A DNA stretch of 61,966 nt from Paenibacillus naphthalenovorans (GCF_900099895.1 NZ_FNDY01000027.1:1-61966), one strand, 5' to 3'; positions 11,788 through 22,596 are shown, counted from the stretch's first letter. The notes: generated from the letters alone by a model not told the origin. Numbers and translations are program-made.

Positions 11788-12561
11788 ATGATTTTGACGC
11801 GTCGATTATTGAAATACATTCCGCTTTTATTCGTATTTTTACTGCTTGCGGGATGCAGCCCGGCGAATGCGCCGATTGACCGGGAAAACAGCTTTTGGGA
11901 CAAGTGGTTTGTCGGTCCTCTCTCGGATGGGCTGGATTGGTTTGCACACATGCTTTGGGGCTCTTACGGGTTATCCATTCTTGTTGTAACGATTATTATC
12001 CGGTTCATCATATTACCGCTTACGCTAAAACAATATCGCAGTTCGAAACGGATGCAGGAATTGCAGCCCGAGTTGAAGAAGATTAAAGACAAATACAAAG
12101 ACGACGCCAAAAAACAGCAGGAAGAAACGATGAAGCTGTTTCAAAAGGAAGGCGTGAATCCGCTTGCCGGATGTTTTCCGATTCTCATACAGATGCCGAT
12201 CCTGATTGCTTTGTATGCCGCGATCATGCGCAATGGACATATCGGTGAACATACTTTCCTTTGGATGCAGCTTGGAACGAAGGATCCTTATTATATATTG
12301 CCTCTGCTCGCAGCGGTCACGACATATTTGCAGCAAAAAATGATGTCTTCGCAGACGCCTCCGCAGATGCAAAGCCTGATGATTATATTCCCGGTGCTTA
12401 TCTTTGTCATGGCGATGAATTTTGCGTCGGCCCTCCCGTTATACTGGGTTTACAGTAACATTTTCACGATCGTTCAAACTTATTTCATATATAAGCCGGG
12501 TAAAGCACAGCCAGCTGTAGCAACGGCAGAAGCTAAACCGAAATCGAAAAAGAAAAAATAA
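11788..12561 (+). CDS. yidC: membrane protein insertase YidC/SpoIIIJ
   Basis: A 257-residue membrane insertase. The N-terminus is a lipoprotein signal ending in the lipobox LLAGC, typical of Gram-positive YidC1. It is followed by about five transmembrane segments, a conserved positively charged Arg in the first helix (IIIRFIILPLTLKQYR), and a Lys-rich C-terminal tail. The ATG has GGGAGG upstream. It sits between rnpA and jag as usual. Paralogue assignment (SpoIIIJ versus YqjG type) rests on this position. Confidence 0.95.
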   Translation: MILTRRLLKYIPLLFVFLLLAGCSPANAPIDRENSFWDKWFVGPLSDGLDWFAHMLWGSYGLSILVVTIIIRFIILPLTLKQYRSSKRMQELQPELKKIKDKYKDDAKKQQEETMKLFQKEGVNPLAGCFPILIQMPILIALYAAIMRNGHIGEHTFLWMQLGTKDPYYILPLLAAVTTYLQQKMMSSQTPPQMQSLMIIFPVLIFVMAMNFASALPLYWVYSNIFTIVQTYFIYKPGKAQPAVATAEAKPKSKKKK

Positions 12562-12591
12562 TTTCATTACTCTTCAGTTAAGGGTGATCGG

Positions 12592-13212
12592 ATGACGAAG
12601 AAAATCGTGGTAACAGGTAAAACGATCGATGAAGCAGTAAATAACGGGCTTCAGCAGCTGGGGACAACCGAGAACCGAGTCCATGTGAATGTGCTGGAGC
12701 AGCCTGCCAAAGGTTTGTTCGGACTCTTCGGGGCTAAGGAGGCGAAGGTAGAATTGACTTTGCTTCCGGATGCGATCGAAGAAGCGGTCTTGTTCCTTGA
12801 GGATGTGTTTCGTTCCATGAAGCTTGATGTTCGGATTGAGCAAAAACAGGACAAGGAAGTTACGGAGCTGCACCTGCACGGCTCGGAGCTCGGCATGCTG
12901 ATCGGGCGGCGAGGGCAGACGCTTGATGCGCTGCAATATCTGGTCAACATTGTAGCCAACCGTTACTCTGACCGGCATTTGCGCATTGTGCTGGATGCCG
13001 AGCAATTCCGTGAGCGAAGGAAAAAAACACTGCAGGAGCTTGCCGATCGTTTGGCCGATCGCGTCATCCGTACCAGAAAAGAAGTCGTTCTCGAACCGAT
13101 GTCTCCTCAGGAACGTAAAATCATTCATTCGCAGCTTCAACATCATCCGAAAGTCCGCACGTTCAGCCGGGGAGATGAGCCCAATCGCCGTGTCGTGATT
13201 GTTTTACGCTGA
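12592..13212 (+). CDS. jag: RNA-binding protein Jag/KhpB
   Basis: A 206-residue protein with Jag_N (residues ~1-55, including AKGLFGLFGAKEA), a KH domain around LIGRRGQTLDALQYLVN, and a C-terminal R3H domain ending RRVVIVLR. KhpB partners with KhpA in RNA binding linked to cell elongation in other Firmicutes. It is 31 nt downstream of yidC and followed by a terminator. Confidence 0.93.
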   Translation: MTKKIVVTGKTIDEAVNNGLQQLGTTENRVHVNVLEQPAKGLFGLFGAKEAKVELTLLPDAIEEAVLFLEDVFRSMKLDVRIEQKQDKEVTELHLHGSELGMLIGRRGQTLDALQYLVNIVANRYSDRHLRIVLDAEQFRERRKKTLQELADRLADRVIRTRKEVVLEPMSPQERKIIHSQLQHHPKVRTFSRGDEPNRRVVIVLR

Positions 13213-13220
13213 TTACCACA

Positions 13221-13259
13221 TGCAATGATGTCATGTTCGTATGACTTCATTGCTTTTTC
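13221..13259 (+). terminator. terminator after jag
   Basis: A 13-bp stem with one mismatch (GCAATGATGTCAT / ATGACTTCATTGC), a six-base loop and a T-rich tail. It separates the rpmH-jag unit from mnmE. Confidence 0.82.
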
Positions 13260-13296
13260 TTTAGTATTGAAGCTTACAAATAATTGAGGTGCAACC

Positions 13297-14673
13297 ATGA
13301 TTCAGGATACCATAGCGGCGATTGCCACTCCGATGGGGGAAGGGGGGATCGCGGTCATTCGCGTCAGCGGAGACGAAGCCGTTCGGATCAGTGAACGTAT
13401 TTTTAAAGGAAAAAAGAAGCTTAGCGAAGTACCTTCGCATACGGTACATTACGGTCATATTGTGGACCCGGACACCGGGGCAAGAACGGAGGAAGCGCTG
13501 GTAACGGTGATGCGGGCTCCGAGATCCTTCACCAAAGAGGATGTAGTGGAGATCAGCTGCCATGGGGGATTCGTCTCCGTGCGGAAAGTGCTGGACCTGC
13601 TTCTGGGGAACGGGGCTCGGCTGGCAGAGCCGGGGGAATTCACAAAACGTGCTTTTCTCAATGGGAGAATTGATTTGTCCCAGGCCGAGGCGGTTATCGA
13701 TTTAATCCGGGCGAAATCCGATCGTGCCTTCCGAATCGCTTTGAAGCAGTCCGAAGGAACCTTATCGAAGAGAATCAAAGAGCTTCGTCATCGTTTGGTT
13801 GAGCTGATGGCTCATATCGAAGTGAATATCGACTATCCCGAGCATGACGTAGAAGAAATGACGAACGCCTATATTAAAAACAAGTGTTCGGAGGCGATGA
13901 CGGATATTGACGGGCTGCTGAGTACAGCGGAACAGGGAAAAATTTTGCGCGAGGGCCTTGTTACGGCGATCGTCGGGCGCCCCAATGTAGGAAAATCGTC
14001 GCTGCTTAATGCTCTGGCACAAGAAGAGAGGGCTATTGTTACCGATATTGCGGGTACGACAAGAGATGTTGTGGAAGAATATGTGCATGTAGGTGGTATT
14101 CCGCTAAAACTGCTCGATACGGCCGGGATCCGCGAAACATCGGATATTGTTGAGAAAATTGGCGTGGAGAAATCCCGTCAGGCGCTGGCCGATGCCGATC
14201 TCATTCTGCTGGTGTTCAATGGGGCGGAGCGATTGCAGCCGGATGAGCTGCAGTTGATCGAACAGCTGAAGGGACGTCAGGTGATCGCAATTATCAACAA
14301 ACTTGACCTGCCTCAGCAGCTGGAACAGCATATACTGGTCGATGCGTTCGGCGAAGAGCGGGTCGTCCGGATGTCGCTGTTGTCGGATCAAGGCATCGCC
14401 GATTTGGAGAAAGCCATCGCAGGGTTATTCTTCAGCGGTCAGGTTGAATCCAGCGATTTGACTTATGTAAGCAACGCGCGGCATATTCATTTGCTGAAAC
14501 AGGCCCGGACAGCTCTTTCGGAAGCTTATTCAGCCGCGGAATCGTTCGTGCCGATCGATATGATTCAGATTGATATTCGAAACGCCTGGGAGCACCTGGG
14601 GGAAATTATAGGAGATTCCGTGAGCGATTCTTTGATAGATCAGATTTTTTCACAGTTTTGCTTAGGTAAATAA
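13297..14673 (+). CDS. mnmE: tRNA modification GTPase MnmE
   Basis: A 458-residue GTPase that, with MnmG, installs the (carboxymethyl)aminomethyl group on U34 of tRNAs. The N-terminal folate-binding domain starts [20 protein letters not shown]1 is [12 protein letters not shown], the G3 region is DTAGIRET, and G4 is NKLD. The C-terminus ends FCLGK, a one-residue variant of the catalytic FCIGK. It is the first gene of mnmE-mnmG-rsmG. Confidence 0.97.
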   Translation: MIQDTIAAIATPMGEGGIAVIRVSGDEAVRISERIFKGKKKLSEVPSHTVHYGHIVDPDTGARTEEALVTVMRAPRSFTKEDVVEISCHGGFVSVRKVLDLLLGNGARLAEPGEFTKRAFLNGRIDLSQAEAVIDLIRAKSDRAFRIALKQSEGTLSKRIKELRHRLVELMAHIEVNIDYPEHDVEEMTNAYIKNKCSEAMTDIDGLLSTAEQGKILREGLVTAIVGRPNVGKSSLLNALAQEERAIVTDIAGTTRDVVEEYVHVGGIPLKLLDTAGIRETSDIVEKIGVEKSRQALADADLILLVFNGAERLQPDELQLIEQLKGRQVIAIINKLDLPQQLEQHILVDAFGEERVVRMSLLSDQGIADLEKAIAGLFFSGQVESSDLTYVSNARHIHLLKQARTALSEAYSAAESFVPIDMIQIDIRNAWEHLGEIIGDSVSDSLIDQIFSQFCLGK

Positions 14674-14698
14674 GATCACTTGTTAGGAGGTCGGATCG

Positions 14699-16588
14699 AT
14701 GAGTTATGTAGCGGGAGAATATGATGTTATTGTTATCGGTGCAGGCCATGCAGGCGTCGAGGCGGCCTTGGCGGCAGCGCGTATGGGATGTGAAACGCTG
14801 GTGCTGACGATTAATCTGGATATGATTGCGTTTATGCCCTGCAATCCCTCGATCGGCGGACCGGCCAAGGGCCATGTTGTGCGCGAGATTGATGCCCTTG
14901 GAGGCGAAATGGGCCGCAACATTGATAAGACCTATATTCAAATGCGGATGCTGAATACCGGGAAGGGTCCAGCAGTTCATGCTTTGCGCGCGCAAGCCGA
15001 TAAATTTCTGTATCAGCATACCATGAAAGAAACGTTGGAGAAACAAGAACGGTTAACGCTTCGCCAGGGGATGGTGGAGGAACTGATTGTCGAGGACGGG
15101 GTATGCAAGGGAGTCATCACCAAGACTGGAGCACGGTATCTGGGCAAGGCAGTTGTATTGACGACAGGAACGTACCTTCGCGGCAAAATCATCATGGGCG
15201 AGCTGATGTATGAGAGCGGTCCGAACAATCAGCAGCCGGCCGTTAAGCTGTCGGAGAGTCTGCGCAAACACGGACTGGAGCTGGTCCGGTTTAAAACCGG
15301 TACGCCGCCGCGGGTGCATAAGGACACCATTGATTTTTCAAAAACCGAAATTCAGCCGGGGGATGAAAAACCTAAATTTTTCTCTTATGAAACGACGGAA
15401 GAGGTTCCAAATCAACTGCCGTGCTGGTTAACGTATACATCTGCAGAGACACATCAAATTATTAACGATAATTTGCATCGCGCTCCAATGTTTTCTGGAG
15501 CGATTGAAGGCACGGGTCCAAGATATTGTCCGTCGATTGAAGACAAAATTGTGCGTTTCAGCGACAAACCGAAGCATCAAATCTTCCTGGAGCCGGAAGG
15601 AAGGAACACCAAAGAATATTACGTGCAGGGTCTGTCGACAAGTATGCCCGAGGATGTTCAGCTTAGAATTCTGCGTTCAATCCCTGGCCTGGAAAAGGTA
15701 GAGATGATGCGGACGGGCTACGCGATTGAATATGATGCGGTGATTCCGACGCAGTTATATCCGACTCTTGAGACAAAGGTAGTGAAGGGGCTTTTCACCG
15801 CTGGACAAATCAACGGTACGTCCGGTTATGAAGAAGCGGCGGGGCAGGGAATTATGGCTGGAATTAATGCCGCCCGTAAGGTTCAAGGTAAAGAACCTGT
15901 GATCCTTGATCGTTCCCAAGCTTATATCGGCGTTTTGATCGATGATCTGGTAACGAAGGGAACCAATGAACCTTACCGATTGTTGACTTCCCGCGCGGAG
16001 TACCGGCTTCTTCTTCGTCATGACAATGCCGATCTGCGTCTGACTCCCATTGGGTATGAGATCGGACTCATATCCCAAACGCGCTATGAACGGTTCCAAG
16101 ACAAGGTGAAGAAGGTTGAGGAAGAGATCGAACGCCTCAAAACGACGAAAGTGAAGCCGACACCGGAGGTACAGCAGATGCTCACCTCATTAGGGAGTGC
16201 CGTTTTGAATAACTCTGTCGACATGCTTTCGCTGCTTCGTCGTCCGGAGGTTACTTATGAGCATCTTCATGCGCTCTCGCCGGCTCCTTATGAACTGACG
16301 GAAGATATGAAAGAGCAGGTCGAAATCCAGGTCAAATACAGCGGTTATATCGAAAAGCAATTGGCTCATGTAGAACGGCTGCGTAAAATGGAGAAAAAAC
16401 GGATTCCGGAAGATATCATTTATGAAGAAGTCCATGGCCTTGCAACAGAAGCGAAGCAGAAGCTGGCCAAAATCCGGCCGATATCGATCGGGCAAGCTTC
16501 ACGAATTTCCGGCGTGACGCCTGCGGATATTTCTATCCTACTGGTTTATTTGGAGCAATATAACAAAGTACTCGCAGCCAGAGGATAA
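14699..16588 (+). CDS. mnmG: tRNA modification FAD enzyme MnmG (GidA)
   Basis: The 629-residue FAD-dependent partner of MnmE. The N-terminal dinucleotide-binding motif is [17 protein letters not shown], and the conserved [12 protein letters not shown] follows. The C-terminal helical domain mediates MnmE and tRNA contact. GGAGGTCGG lies upstream of the ATG. Only 2 nt separate it from rsmG, and 25 nt from mnmE, so the three are one operon. Confidence 0.98.
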   Translation: MSYVAGEYDVIVIGAGHAGVEAALAAARMGCETLVLTINLDMIAFMPCNPSIGGPAKGHVVREIDALGGEMGRNIDKTYIQMRMLNTGKGPAVHALRAQADKFLYQHTMKETLEKQERLTLRQGMVEELIVEDGVCKGVITKTGARYLGKAVVLTTGTYLRGKIIMGELMYESGPNNQQPAVKLSESLRKHGLELVRFKTGTPPRVHKDTIDFSKTEIQPGDEKPKFFSYETTEEVPNQLPCWLTYTSAETHQIINDNLHRAPMFSGAIEGTGPRYCPSIEDKIVRFSDKPKHQIFLEPEGRNTKEYYVQGLSTSMPEDVQLRILRSIPGLEKVEMMRTGYAIEYDAVIPTQLYPTLETKVVKGLFTAGQINGTSGYEEAAGQGIMAGINAARKVQGKEPVILDRSQAYIGVLIDDLVTKGTNEPYRLLTSRAEYRLLLRHDNADLRLTPIGYEIGLISQTRYERFQDKVKKVEEEIERLKTTKVKPTPEVQQMLTSLGSAVLNNSVDMLSLLRRPEVTYEHLHALSPAPYELTEDMKEQVEIQVKYSGYIEKQLAHVERLRKMEKKRIPEDIIYEEVHGLATEAKQKLAKIRPISIGQASRISGVTPADISILLVYLEQYNKVLAARG

Positions 16589-16590
16589 CT

Positions 16591-17313
16591 ATGGATAATA
16601 TATTGAATAATTTTACAGATTTGCTAAATAATAGAGGAATCCGGTTATCGGAGTCTCAGCTTCATCAATTTGAGCTTTATTACAGGGAGCTGGTGGATTG
16701 GAACGAGCGAATGAACCTGACCGGTATAATCGAGAGGGAACAGGTATATATTAAACATTTTTACGATTCTCTCTCTGTTGCTTTTTTTGTTCCTATGTCG
16801 GATCATTTGAAGATAGCCGATATCGGTTCAGGAGCAGGATTTCCCAGTATTCCCTTGAAAATTGCTTTTCCCCATCTACGGGTCACCATAGTGGATTCTT
16901 TAAACAAGCGGATTCACTTTTTAAATCATGTAACGTCTTTTTTAGGGTTATCCGACGTTCAATGTGTGCATGCTCGGGCCGAAGACGCGGCCCGTCTCCC
17001 CATACATCGTGACCAGTATGATTTAGTTACGGCAAGAGCAGTGGCACGTATGGCCGTGCTTAATGAATTTTGTTTGCCTTTTGTTTCGGTCGGAGGATTA
17101 TTTGTGGCAATGAAAGGGCAGGGGGTCCAAGACGAAATAGAGGAAGCCTCTTTCAGCTTAAGAGAACTGAGGGGTCAATGGCTGAACACTCATCGCTTTG
17201 AGCTTCCTGTTGAAGAGTCAACCAGACATATCGTGCTTATTACAAAAACGGGTCCGACGCCGAAAAAATACCCCAGAAAAGCAGGTACACCGTTAAAATC
17301 TCCTTTGATTTAA
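16591..17313 (+). CDS. rsmG: 16S rRNA (guanine-527-N7) methyltransferase RsmG
   Basis: A 240-residue class I SAM methyltransferase. The SAM-binding motif IADIGSGAGFPSIPLKI and the conserved NLTGI near the N-terminus are visible. Full length and position between mnmG and noc match GidB of Bacillales. A parS site begins 4 nt after the stop. Confidence 0.96.
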   Translation: MDNILNNFTDLLNNRGIRLSESQLHQFELYYRELVDWNERMNLTGIIEREQVYIKHFYDSLSVAFFVPMSDHLKIADIGSGAGFPSIPLKIAFPHLRVTIVDSLNKRIHFLNHVTSFLGLSDVQCVHARAEDAARLPIHRDQYDLVTARAVARMAVLNEFCLPFVSVGGLFVAMKGQGVQDEIEEASFSLRELRGQWLNTHRFELPVEESTRHIVLITKTGPTPKKYPRKAGTPLKSPLI

Positions 17314-17316
17314 TTT

Positions 17317-17332
17317 TGTTTCACGTGGAACA
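17317..17332. promoter_or_regulatory. parS centromere site
   Basis: TGTTTCACGTGGAACA is the exact reverse complement of the B. subtilis-type parS 16-mer. It lies immediately after rsmG and upstream of noc. It should nucleate Spo0J/ParB spreading near the origin. Confidence 0.95.
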
Positions 17333-17464
17333 TTTTAACGGATGTCTTTTCAGGGATAGGCTAAAGTTCTTTGTCGGTACTAGCAGGAGTTTAGACTTTT
17401 CTGGAGAATTAATTAATAAAGGGATATTATATATATCGGTTAAAAAGATCGGGTGGTTATCGTA

Positions 17465-18283
17465 ATGAAGGAACAAATCTCGAAGTTGTTTGGTTTTGCT
17501 GATAAGGCGTCAACAAGCGAAGTGAAAAATGTTCCTGTCCATGAGATCGTTCCAAGTCCATACCAGCCTCGAACAATATTCGATGATGAGCGGATTGAAG
17601 AACTGTGTCAGACGATTAAAACACACGGCGTAATTCAGCCGATTGTAGTTCGGATGCGGAACAATATGTTTGAATTGATTGCGGGAGAACGTCGTTTGCG
17701 AGCCGTGAAAAAATTGGGTTTAGAAACGATCCCTGCCATCATACGTGATTTTAATGATTCGCAAGCGGCTTCTATAGCTTTAATTGAAAATCTTCAGCGT
17801 GAAGGTTTAACAGCTATTGAGGAGGCCATTGCTTATCAGCAATTAATTGATTTGCACAGTTTGACACAGGAAAGCTTGGCTCAAAGGCTGGGGAAAAGTC
17901 AGTCCACCATTGCCAATAAAATCAGACTTTTGCAATTGAGTGAACCGGTGAAGCAAGCGTTAATTGAACGTAAAGTGACGGAGCGGCATGCCAGAGCTTT
18001 GCTTTCTTTGGATCAAGAAGAACTTCAGGTTAAAGTGCTGGAAGACATCATTTCTAAAGAATTAAATGTGAAACAGACAGAAGCGAGAATTGCTTTTTTG
18101 AAGGAATCGGCTAAAGTAAAAAGCAAAGCCAAGAGGGTTTCGTATTCTAAAGATGTGAGATTGGCGCTGAATACAATCAGGCAATCCGTTGATATGGTTT
18201 CATCTTCCGGTTTAACGATAAATACTACGGAACAAGATCATGAAGATCATTACGAAATTGTCATTCGGATACCAAAACGCTAA
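17465..18283 (+). CDS. noc: nucleoid occlusion protein Noc
   Basis: A 272-residue ParB/Spo0J paralogue that blocks division over the nucleoid. The ParB CTPase domain is visible as [20 protein letters not shown] and [10 protein letters not shown], followed by the HTH region [17 protein letters not shown]. The ATG at 17465 matches homologues, although a GTG four codons earlier is in frame. Position between rsmG and soj, and a second copy of the ParB fold next door (spo0J), support Noc over ParB. Confidence 0.92.
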   Translation: MKEQISKLFGFADKASTSEVKNVPVHEIVPSPYQPRTIFDDERIEELCQTIKTHGVIQPIVVRMRNNMFELIAGERRLRAVKKLGLETIPAIIRDFNDSQAASIALIENLQREGLTAIEEAIAYQQLIDLHSLTQESLAQRLGKSQSTIANKIRLLQLSEPVKQALIERKVTERHARALLSLDQEELQVKVLEDIISKELNVKQTEARIAFLKESAKVKSKAKRVSYSKDVRLALNTIRQSVDMVSSSGLTINTTEQDHEDHYEIVIRIPKR

Positions 18284-18617
18284 AATAAATTATACATTTT
18301 TTCTTCATCGTGCTGTTCTTAATTATAGTTCACTCCGTTGAATTCATAATCAAAGGATTGGCCTCATTAGGAGGCTTGTTTTTCTCTTTAGGCATTTTGC
18401 TGAACATATCATTGGGGAGTTTCTAAGCTTCTCTAATGATTCTTTTTTTTGAAATTGCGTCAAGTCGTGTCGATCTATTTACATTTATTTTGGAACCGTC
18501 TTAAAAGAAATGAAAAATTCGAATTTTTTCTAGTGTATTTATTCATTATTGTTTCGTGAAATGGAATTCGAAAAAGTTTTGAATCATTTAAGTTTTTAAT
18601 TATATGAGGTGAACTCA
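18284..18617 (+). other. noc-soj intergenic region with a terminator
   Basis: About 330 nt without a gene. GGCCTCATTAGGAGGC followed by a T run (18358-18384) is a terminator for noc. The rest is very AT-rich and presumably contains the soj promoter, which I cannot place confidently. No Noc-type ATTTCCCGGGAAAT site is seen. Confidence 0.6.
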
Positions 18618-19376
18618 TTGGCTAAAATTATCGCCATAACCAACCAAAAGGGCGGGGTTGGCAAAACTACAACGTCTGTCAACTTAGGAGCTTCTCTGGC
18701 ATCTTTGGGAAAAAAGGTATTGTTGGTTGATATTGACCCTCAGGGCAATACGACAAGCGGTATTGGGATCAACAAAGCGGATGCCGTATATTGCATTTAT
18801 GATGTTCTGATTAATGATGTACATCCCAAAGATGCCATGTGTGATACGGCAATTGAAAATTTGAAAATTATTCCTGCTACTATACAGCTTGCCGGCGCGG
18901 AAATAGAGCTTGTTCCAACCATATCAAGAGAAGTTCGTTTAAAAAAATCGCTTCAGCTAGTGAAACACATGTTTGATTACATATTGATCGATTGTCCGCC
19001 ATCTTTAGGTATTTTAACTGTAAATTCATTAACGGCTGCCGATTCGGTCATTATTCCAATTCAATGCGAGTACTATGCTTTGGAGGGACTAAGTCAGCTT
19101 TTGAACACTGTGCGCCTTGTGCAGAAGCATCTTAATACAACATTGCAAATTGAAGGCGTTCTTTTAACGATGTTTGACGCCAGAACCAATTTGGGGATGC
19201 AGGTTATTGAAGAAGTGAAGAAATACTTTCAGCAGAAAGTATATCAGACGATTATTCCCCGTAATGTGAGATTAAGTGAAGCTCCGAGCCATGGTCAGTC
19301 CATCATTACTTATGATCCGAAATCAAAGGGTGCAGAGGTATATATGGAGTTGGCAAAGGAAGTGATTGCACTGTGA
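18618..19376 (+). CDS. soj: chromosome partitioning ATPase Soj/ParA
   Basis: A 252-residue deviant Walker A ATPase (MAKIIAITNQKGGVGKTT) that works with Spo0J in origin segregation and influences DnaA. DIDPQGNTTSG (A') and LIDCPPSLG (B) are intact. TTG at 18618 is chosen because GAGGTG lies six bases upstream and homologues start at this residue. The 3' end overlaps the spo0J start by four bases. Confidence 0.95.
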   Translation: MAKIIAITNQKGGVGKTTTSVNLGASLASLGKKVLLVDIDPQGNTTSGIGINKADAVYCIYDVLINDVHPKDAMCDTAIENLKIIPATIQLAGAEIELVPTISREVRLKKSLQLVKHMFDYILIDCPPSLGILTVNSLTAADSVIIPIQCEYYALEGLSQLLNTVRLVQKHLNTTLQIEGVLLTMFDARTNLGMQVIEEVKKYFQQKVYQTIIPRNVRLSEAPSHGQSIITYDPKSKGAEVYMELAKEVIAL

Positions 19377-20236
19377 GTAAGCGATTAGGTACGGGACTGG
19401 GAAAAGGGTTGGATGCGTTACTGCCCTCACTTAACATCAATGAAGATGATAAGGTTGTTGAAATTCCACTTGGTCAATTAAGACCGAATCCATATCAGCC
19501 GAGAAAAAACTTTAATGATGAATCGATTCAAGAGTTGGCTGCATCGATCAAAGAGCATGGAGTCATTCAACCCATTATTGTAAGAAGCGTTTTAAAGGGA
19601 TTTGAAATCATTGCGGGCGAACGACGGTATCGTGCTTCACAAGCCAGCGGGTTGGCGACGATCCCGGCCGTTGTCAGAAAATTTACCGATCAGCAAGTTA
19701 TGGAAATTGCTTTAATAGAAAATGTACAGCGTGAAGATTTGAATGCGATGGAAGTGGCCGTTGCATATCAAGCTTTGATCGATCAGTTTAATATGACGCA
19801 AGAAGAGCTGTCAGTGAAGGTCGGAAAGAGTCGTTCACACATTGCCAATTTTCTCCGGTTATTGCAGCTGCCAGAAGAAGTCAAGCAATATGTTTCACGT
19901 GGAACATTATCGATGGGTCATGCAAAGGCTATTGTAGGATTAAAAGATAAAAAGATCGTCAAAGCCTTGGCGGATACAACTATTAAAGAACAGTGGAGTG
20001 TACGCCAATTAGAAGAAGAAGTTAAAAAGCTGGAAGAAAATACGGAGAAAAAAACCAAATTAAAACCGAAACGCAAGGATCCTTATATTAATCAGCTGGA
20101 AGAAAGCTTGAGGGAAACTTATCGCACTACAGTGAAAATCAAACATAATAACAATAAAGGTAAGATTGAAATTTTATATTATTCAAAAGATGATTTGGAT
20201 CGCCTGTTGGAAATGCTGCAAGGGAAAAGTTCATGA
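19373..20236 (+). CDS. spo0J: chromosome partitioning protein Spo0J/ParB
   Basis: A 287-residue ParB CTPase clamp. It begins with a GTG that overlaps the soj stop. The N-terminal KRLGTGLGKGLDALL motif (Soj-stimulating peptide), NPYQPRKNF, AGERRYRAS (CTP-binding arginine patch) and the HTH at TQEELSVKVGKSRSHIANFL are all present. A parS site is embedded in the coding sequence. A hairpin terminator follows. Confidence 0.96.
   Translation: MSKRLGTGLGKGLDALLPSLNINEDDKVVEIPLGQLRPNPYQPRKNFNDESIQELAASIKEHGVIQPIIVRSVLKGFEIIAGERRYRASQASGLATIPAVVRKFTDQQVMEIALIENVQREDLNAMEVAVAYQALIDQFNMTQEELSVKVGKSRSHIANFLRLLQLPEEVKQYVSRGTLSMGHAKAIVGLKDKKIVKALADTTIKEQWSVRQLEEEVKKLEENTEKKTKLKPKRKDPYINQLEESLRETYRTTVKIKHNNNKGKIEILYYSKDDLDRLLEMLQGKSS
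19891..19906. promoter_or_regulatory. parS site inside spo0J
   Basis: The same 16-mer as the site after rsmG, TGTTTCACGTGGAACA, lies within the spo0J reading frame, as in B. subtilis. The pair therefore brackets noc-soj. Confidence 0.95.
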
Positions 20237-20247
20237 AGCTATTTTGT

Positions 20248-20304
20248 ATAGCATACCTGAGTTATATACCTGATTTTCTCAGGTGATTCGGGTATGCTAT
20301 CTTT
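20248..20304 (+). terminator. terminator after spo0J
   Basis: ATAGCATACC pairs with GGTATGCTAT across a loop holding a second small stem (ACCTGA/TCAGGT), followed by CTTTA. This is a moderately strong terminator separating spo0J from the aminotransferase gene. Confidence 0.7.
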
Positions 20305-20327
20305 ATGAAAATGAAAAGGTGGGGTGA

Positions 20328-21488
20328 TTGAAATTGTCGATAATATATTTGGATCATGCAGCTTCCTCTTGGCCAAAACCCCCGGAGGTATTAAAAGCAA
20401 TGTACGACAATATGGAACACTTTGCTGCGAACCCGGGCCGGGGCAGTCATGAAATGGCTGTAAAAGCAAGCCGCACTCTGTTTGAAGGACGCAAGCAATT
20501 AGCCAAACTTTTTCATATTAAAAATCCGAACGATATTGCCTATGCACTAAATACAACCATGGCTCTCAACTTGGCCTTAAAGGGATTTCTTCATGAGGGA
20601 GATCATGTCATTTGTACTGCTGTAGAGCATAACTCCGTCAGAAGACCATTGGAATATTTGAAAAAAACGAAAAACATAAACATTTCTTACATTAAAACAG
20701 ATCAGAAAGGGCATCTGGCAATTGATGATCTGGTTTCGGAAATAAATGGTAATACAAAGTTGATTGTTTGCAGTCACAGCTCTAACCTGCTTGGAAGCAT
20801 ACTGCCTGTATCAGAAATAGGAGAACTGTGCAGAGACAGAGGAATCAAGCTATTAGTGGATGCCGCGCAAACAGCAGGGGTATTAGAAATTGATGTGGAA
20901 AAAATGGGGATTGATATGTTGGCTTTTCCCGGCCACAAAGGACTTCTTGGACCGCAAGGAACGGGCGGTTTGTATATCCATCCCGATATTGATTTGGATC
21001 CGCTGCTGCATGGGGGGACGGGGAGCCAATCGGAAGCCATTGATCAGCCTACCGTACGGCCGGATCGATATGAGGCAGGGACACAAAATACGGTGGGGAT
21101 AGCGGGACTCATTGAGGGCGTGAAATACATACAAAAGGAAACGGTTGAAAGCATTCATAAGAAGGAATGGCAGCTGACTCAAAGAATGATGTCAGGGTTA
21201 TTGGAAATTGATGGCGTTACTGTATTAGGTCCTGAAGTGGGGCAAAATAAAACCGGTATCGTTTCGTTTACCGTAGGAAATGCGGATTCCTCTGAGATTG
21301 CTTTTATTTTGGATCAATCGTTTCAAATTGCCGTTCGGGCAGGATATCATTGTACGCCTATGGCCCATGAGATGGCCGGGACCATGGAACGTGGAGCGGT
21401 TCGGGCGAGTGTAGGCTGTTTTACAACGAATGAAGAAGTCGATCAATTCGTTTATGCGATCAAGGAAATCGTGAAATATACCAACTAA
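20328..21488 (+). CDS. cysteine desulfurase-like class V aminotransferase
   Basis: A 386-residue PLP enzyme. The Schiff-base lysine lies in FPGHKGLLGPQGTGG. A cysteine at the expected active-site loop (AGYHCTPMAHEMAGT) supports cysteine desulfurase activity, i.e. release of sulfur from cysteine. TTG at 20328 is used because it follows AAGGTGGGG; a second in-frame TTG is two codons on. It is a family member outside the suf/isc context, so its physiological acceptor is unknown. Confidence 0.85.
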   Translation: MKLSIIYLDHAASSWPKPPEVLKAMYDNMEHFAANPGRGSHEMAVKASRTLFEGRKQLAKLFHIKNPNDIAYALNTTMALNLALKGFLHEGDHVICTAVEHNSVRRPLEYLKKTKNINISYIKTDQKGHLAIDDLVSEINGNTKLIVCSHSSNLLGSILPVSEIGELCRDRGIKLLVDAAQTAGVLEIDVEKMGIDMLAFPGHKGLLGPQGTGGLYIHPDIDLDPLLHGGTGSQSEAIDQPTVRPDRYEAGTQNTVGIAGLIEGVKYIQKETVESIHKKEWQLTQRMMSGLLEIDGVTVLGPEVGQNKTGIVSFTVGNADSSEIAFILDQSFQIAVRAGYHCTPMAHEMAGTMERGAVRASVGCFTTNEEVDQFVYAIKEIVKYTN

Positions 21489-21512
21489 GAGTGTGGATGT
21501 GGGGGCCATCAC

Positions 21513-22007
21513 ATGGGGGAACTTGGAGCAAGTATTCCGTTAGAAGCTGTATTAGCATTTGTGGGAATCATCATATTGTTTTTTAGTATTATCGTTGTTT
21601 CCTTATGGGCGAAGCTGAATAAACTCCGCAAAAGATACGAACGTATGCTGAACGGAGCGGAGGCTGTCAATGTTGAACAAATATTAATCGACCTGCAACA
21701 AAAGTTAAATGACCAAGAGGCCAGGAACGATGAAATTGATGAAAAAATCAAACAAATCAGACAACATATGCGTCATATGAAATCACATATCGGATTTTGC
21801 CGTTACAATGCTTTCGCGGAACGAGGAAGTGATCTAAGTTTCTCCATAGCGATCCTGGATGATCAGAGGGATGGGGTAGTGCTTACGGGAATACACAGCC
21901 GGGAACAAACTTATATGTATGCTAAGCCGATAGAGCAAGGACAGTCCAAGTATACGTTGTCCCCGGAAGAAATCGAAGCCATTAATCGATGCGGACTAAA
22001 GGTGTAG
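21513..22007 (+). CDS. DUF4446 family membrane-anchored protein
   Basis: A 164-residue protein with one N-terminal transmembrane helix (roughly residues 10-30), a coiled-coil stretch (35-90) and a compact C-terminal domain with the family block FAERGSDLSFSIAILDD. It has no known function. The 3' end overlaps that of the convergent yyaC gene by 26 nt. Confidence 0.8.
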   Translation: MGELGASIPLEAVLAFVGIIILFFSIIVVSLWAKLNKLRKRYERMLNGAEAVNVEQILIDLQQKLNDQEARNDEIDEKIKQIRQHMRHMKSHIGFCRYNAFAERGSDLSFSIAILDDQRDGVVLTGIHSREQTYMYAKPIEQGQSKYTLSPEEIEAINRCGLKV

Positions 22008-22596
22008 TTTTCCACCGCAGTTTACTGGTTAGAGCGGTATAGAATGATTTGGCTATGATGTCGGACATATTCATGACCAAGCTTAGTCGCGTATTCTGAA
22101 GCACGAAATATTCCATAAAACCGCCGACGTTAACAATACCGGTAATATGCATATTTCCTACCGGAGGAAGTTCTTTATTGACGCCGGCACCGGGCTTGAC
22201 CGGACCTTGCCCGATCTGGATGCAGCCCACGCTTGTTAATTGACCAAGACAAGCATCGACGGCAATAATATACGGATTATTAAAGTGTTGGTTTATGGTG
22301 GTGAGCGTTTCGCTTAGGTTCATTGCATGAACCGGATGATCCAACGTTCCAAATAAATGAAGGCCTTCTATCGCATACTTTTTTAATTGAGTTCCCACGA
22401 GTGGACCTAATGAATCGCCGGTGGAACGATCCGTGCCGACACAAACCAGAACGATAGGCTGATGGGGAGGCACTTGTTGGAGAAAAGCAAAAAGGCGTTC
22501 CGAGAGCAATTCGATGCTGTTTGATTCCGAATGCATTACCTTAAGAATTTCATTGTTTGTTGTCTTTTGCGCATCTCTATGAAAAGGAATTTTCAT
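21982..22596 (-). CDS. yyaC: sporulation protein YyaC (DUF1256)
   Basis: A 204-residue protein with the YyaC signature: VCVGTDRSTGDSLGPLVG, AVDACLGQLTSVG and PGAGVNKELPPVG. It is related to germination protease-like folds and found in endospore formers, which indicates a spore-forming host. The ATG at 22596 follows GGGAGGCG. It is the only minus-strand gene in this stretch and converges on the DUF4446 gene. Confidence 0.9.
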   Translation of the reverse strand: MKIPFHRDAQKTTNNEILKVMHSESNSIELLSERLFAFLQQVPPHQPIVLVCVGTDRSTGDSLGPLVGTQLKKYAIEGLHLFGTLDHPVHAMNLSETLTTINQHFNNPYIIAVDACLGQLTSVGCIQIGQGPVKPGAGVNKELPPVGNMHITGIVNVGGFMEYFVLQNTRLSLVMNMSDIIAKSFYTALTSKLRWKTTPLVRID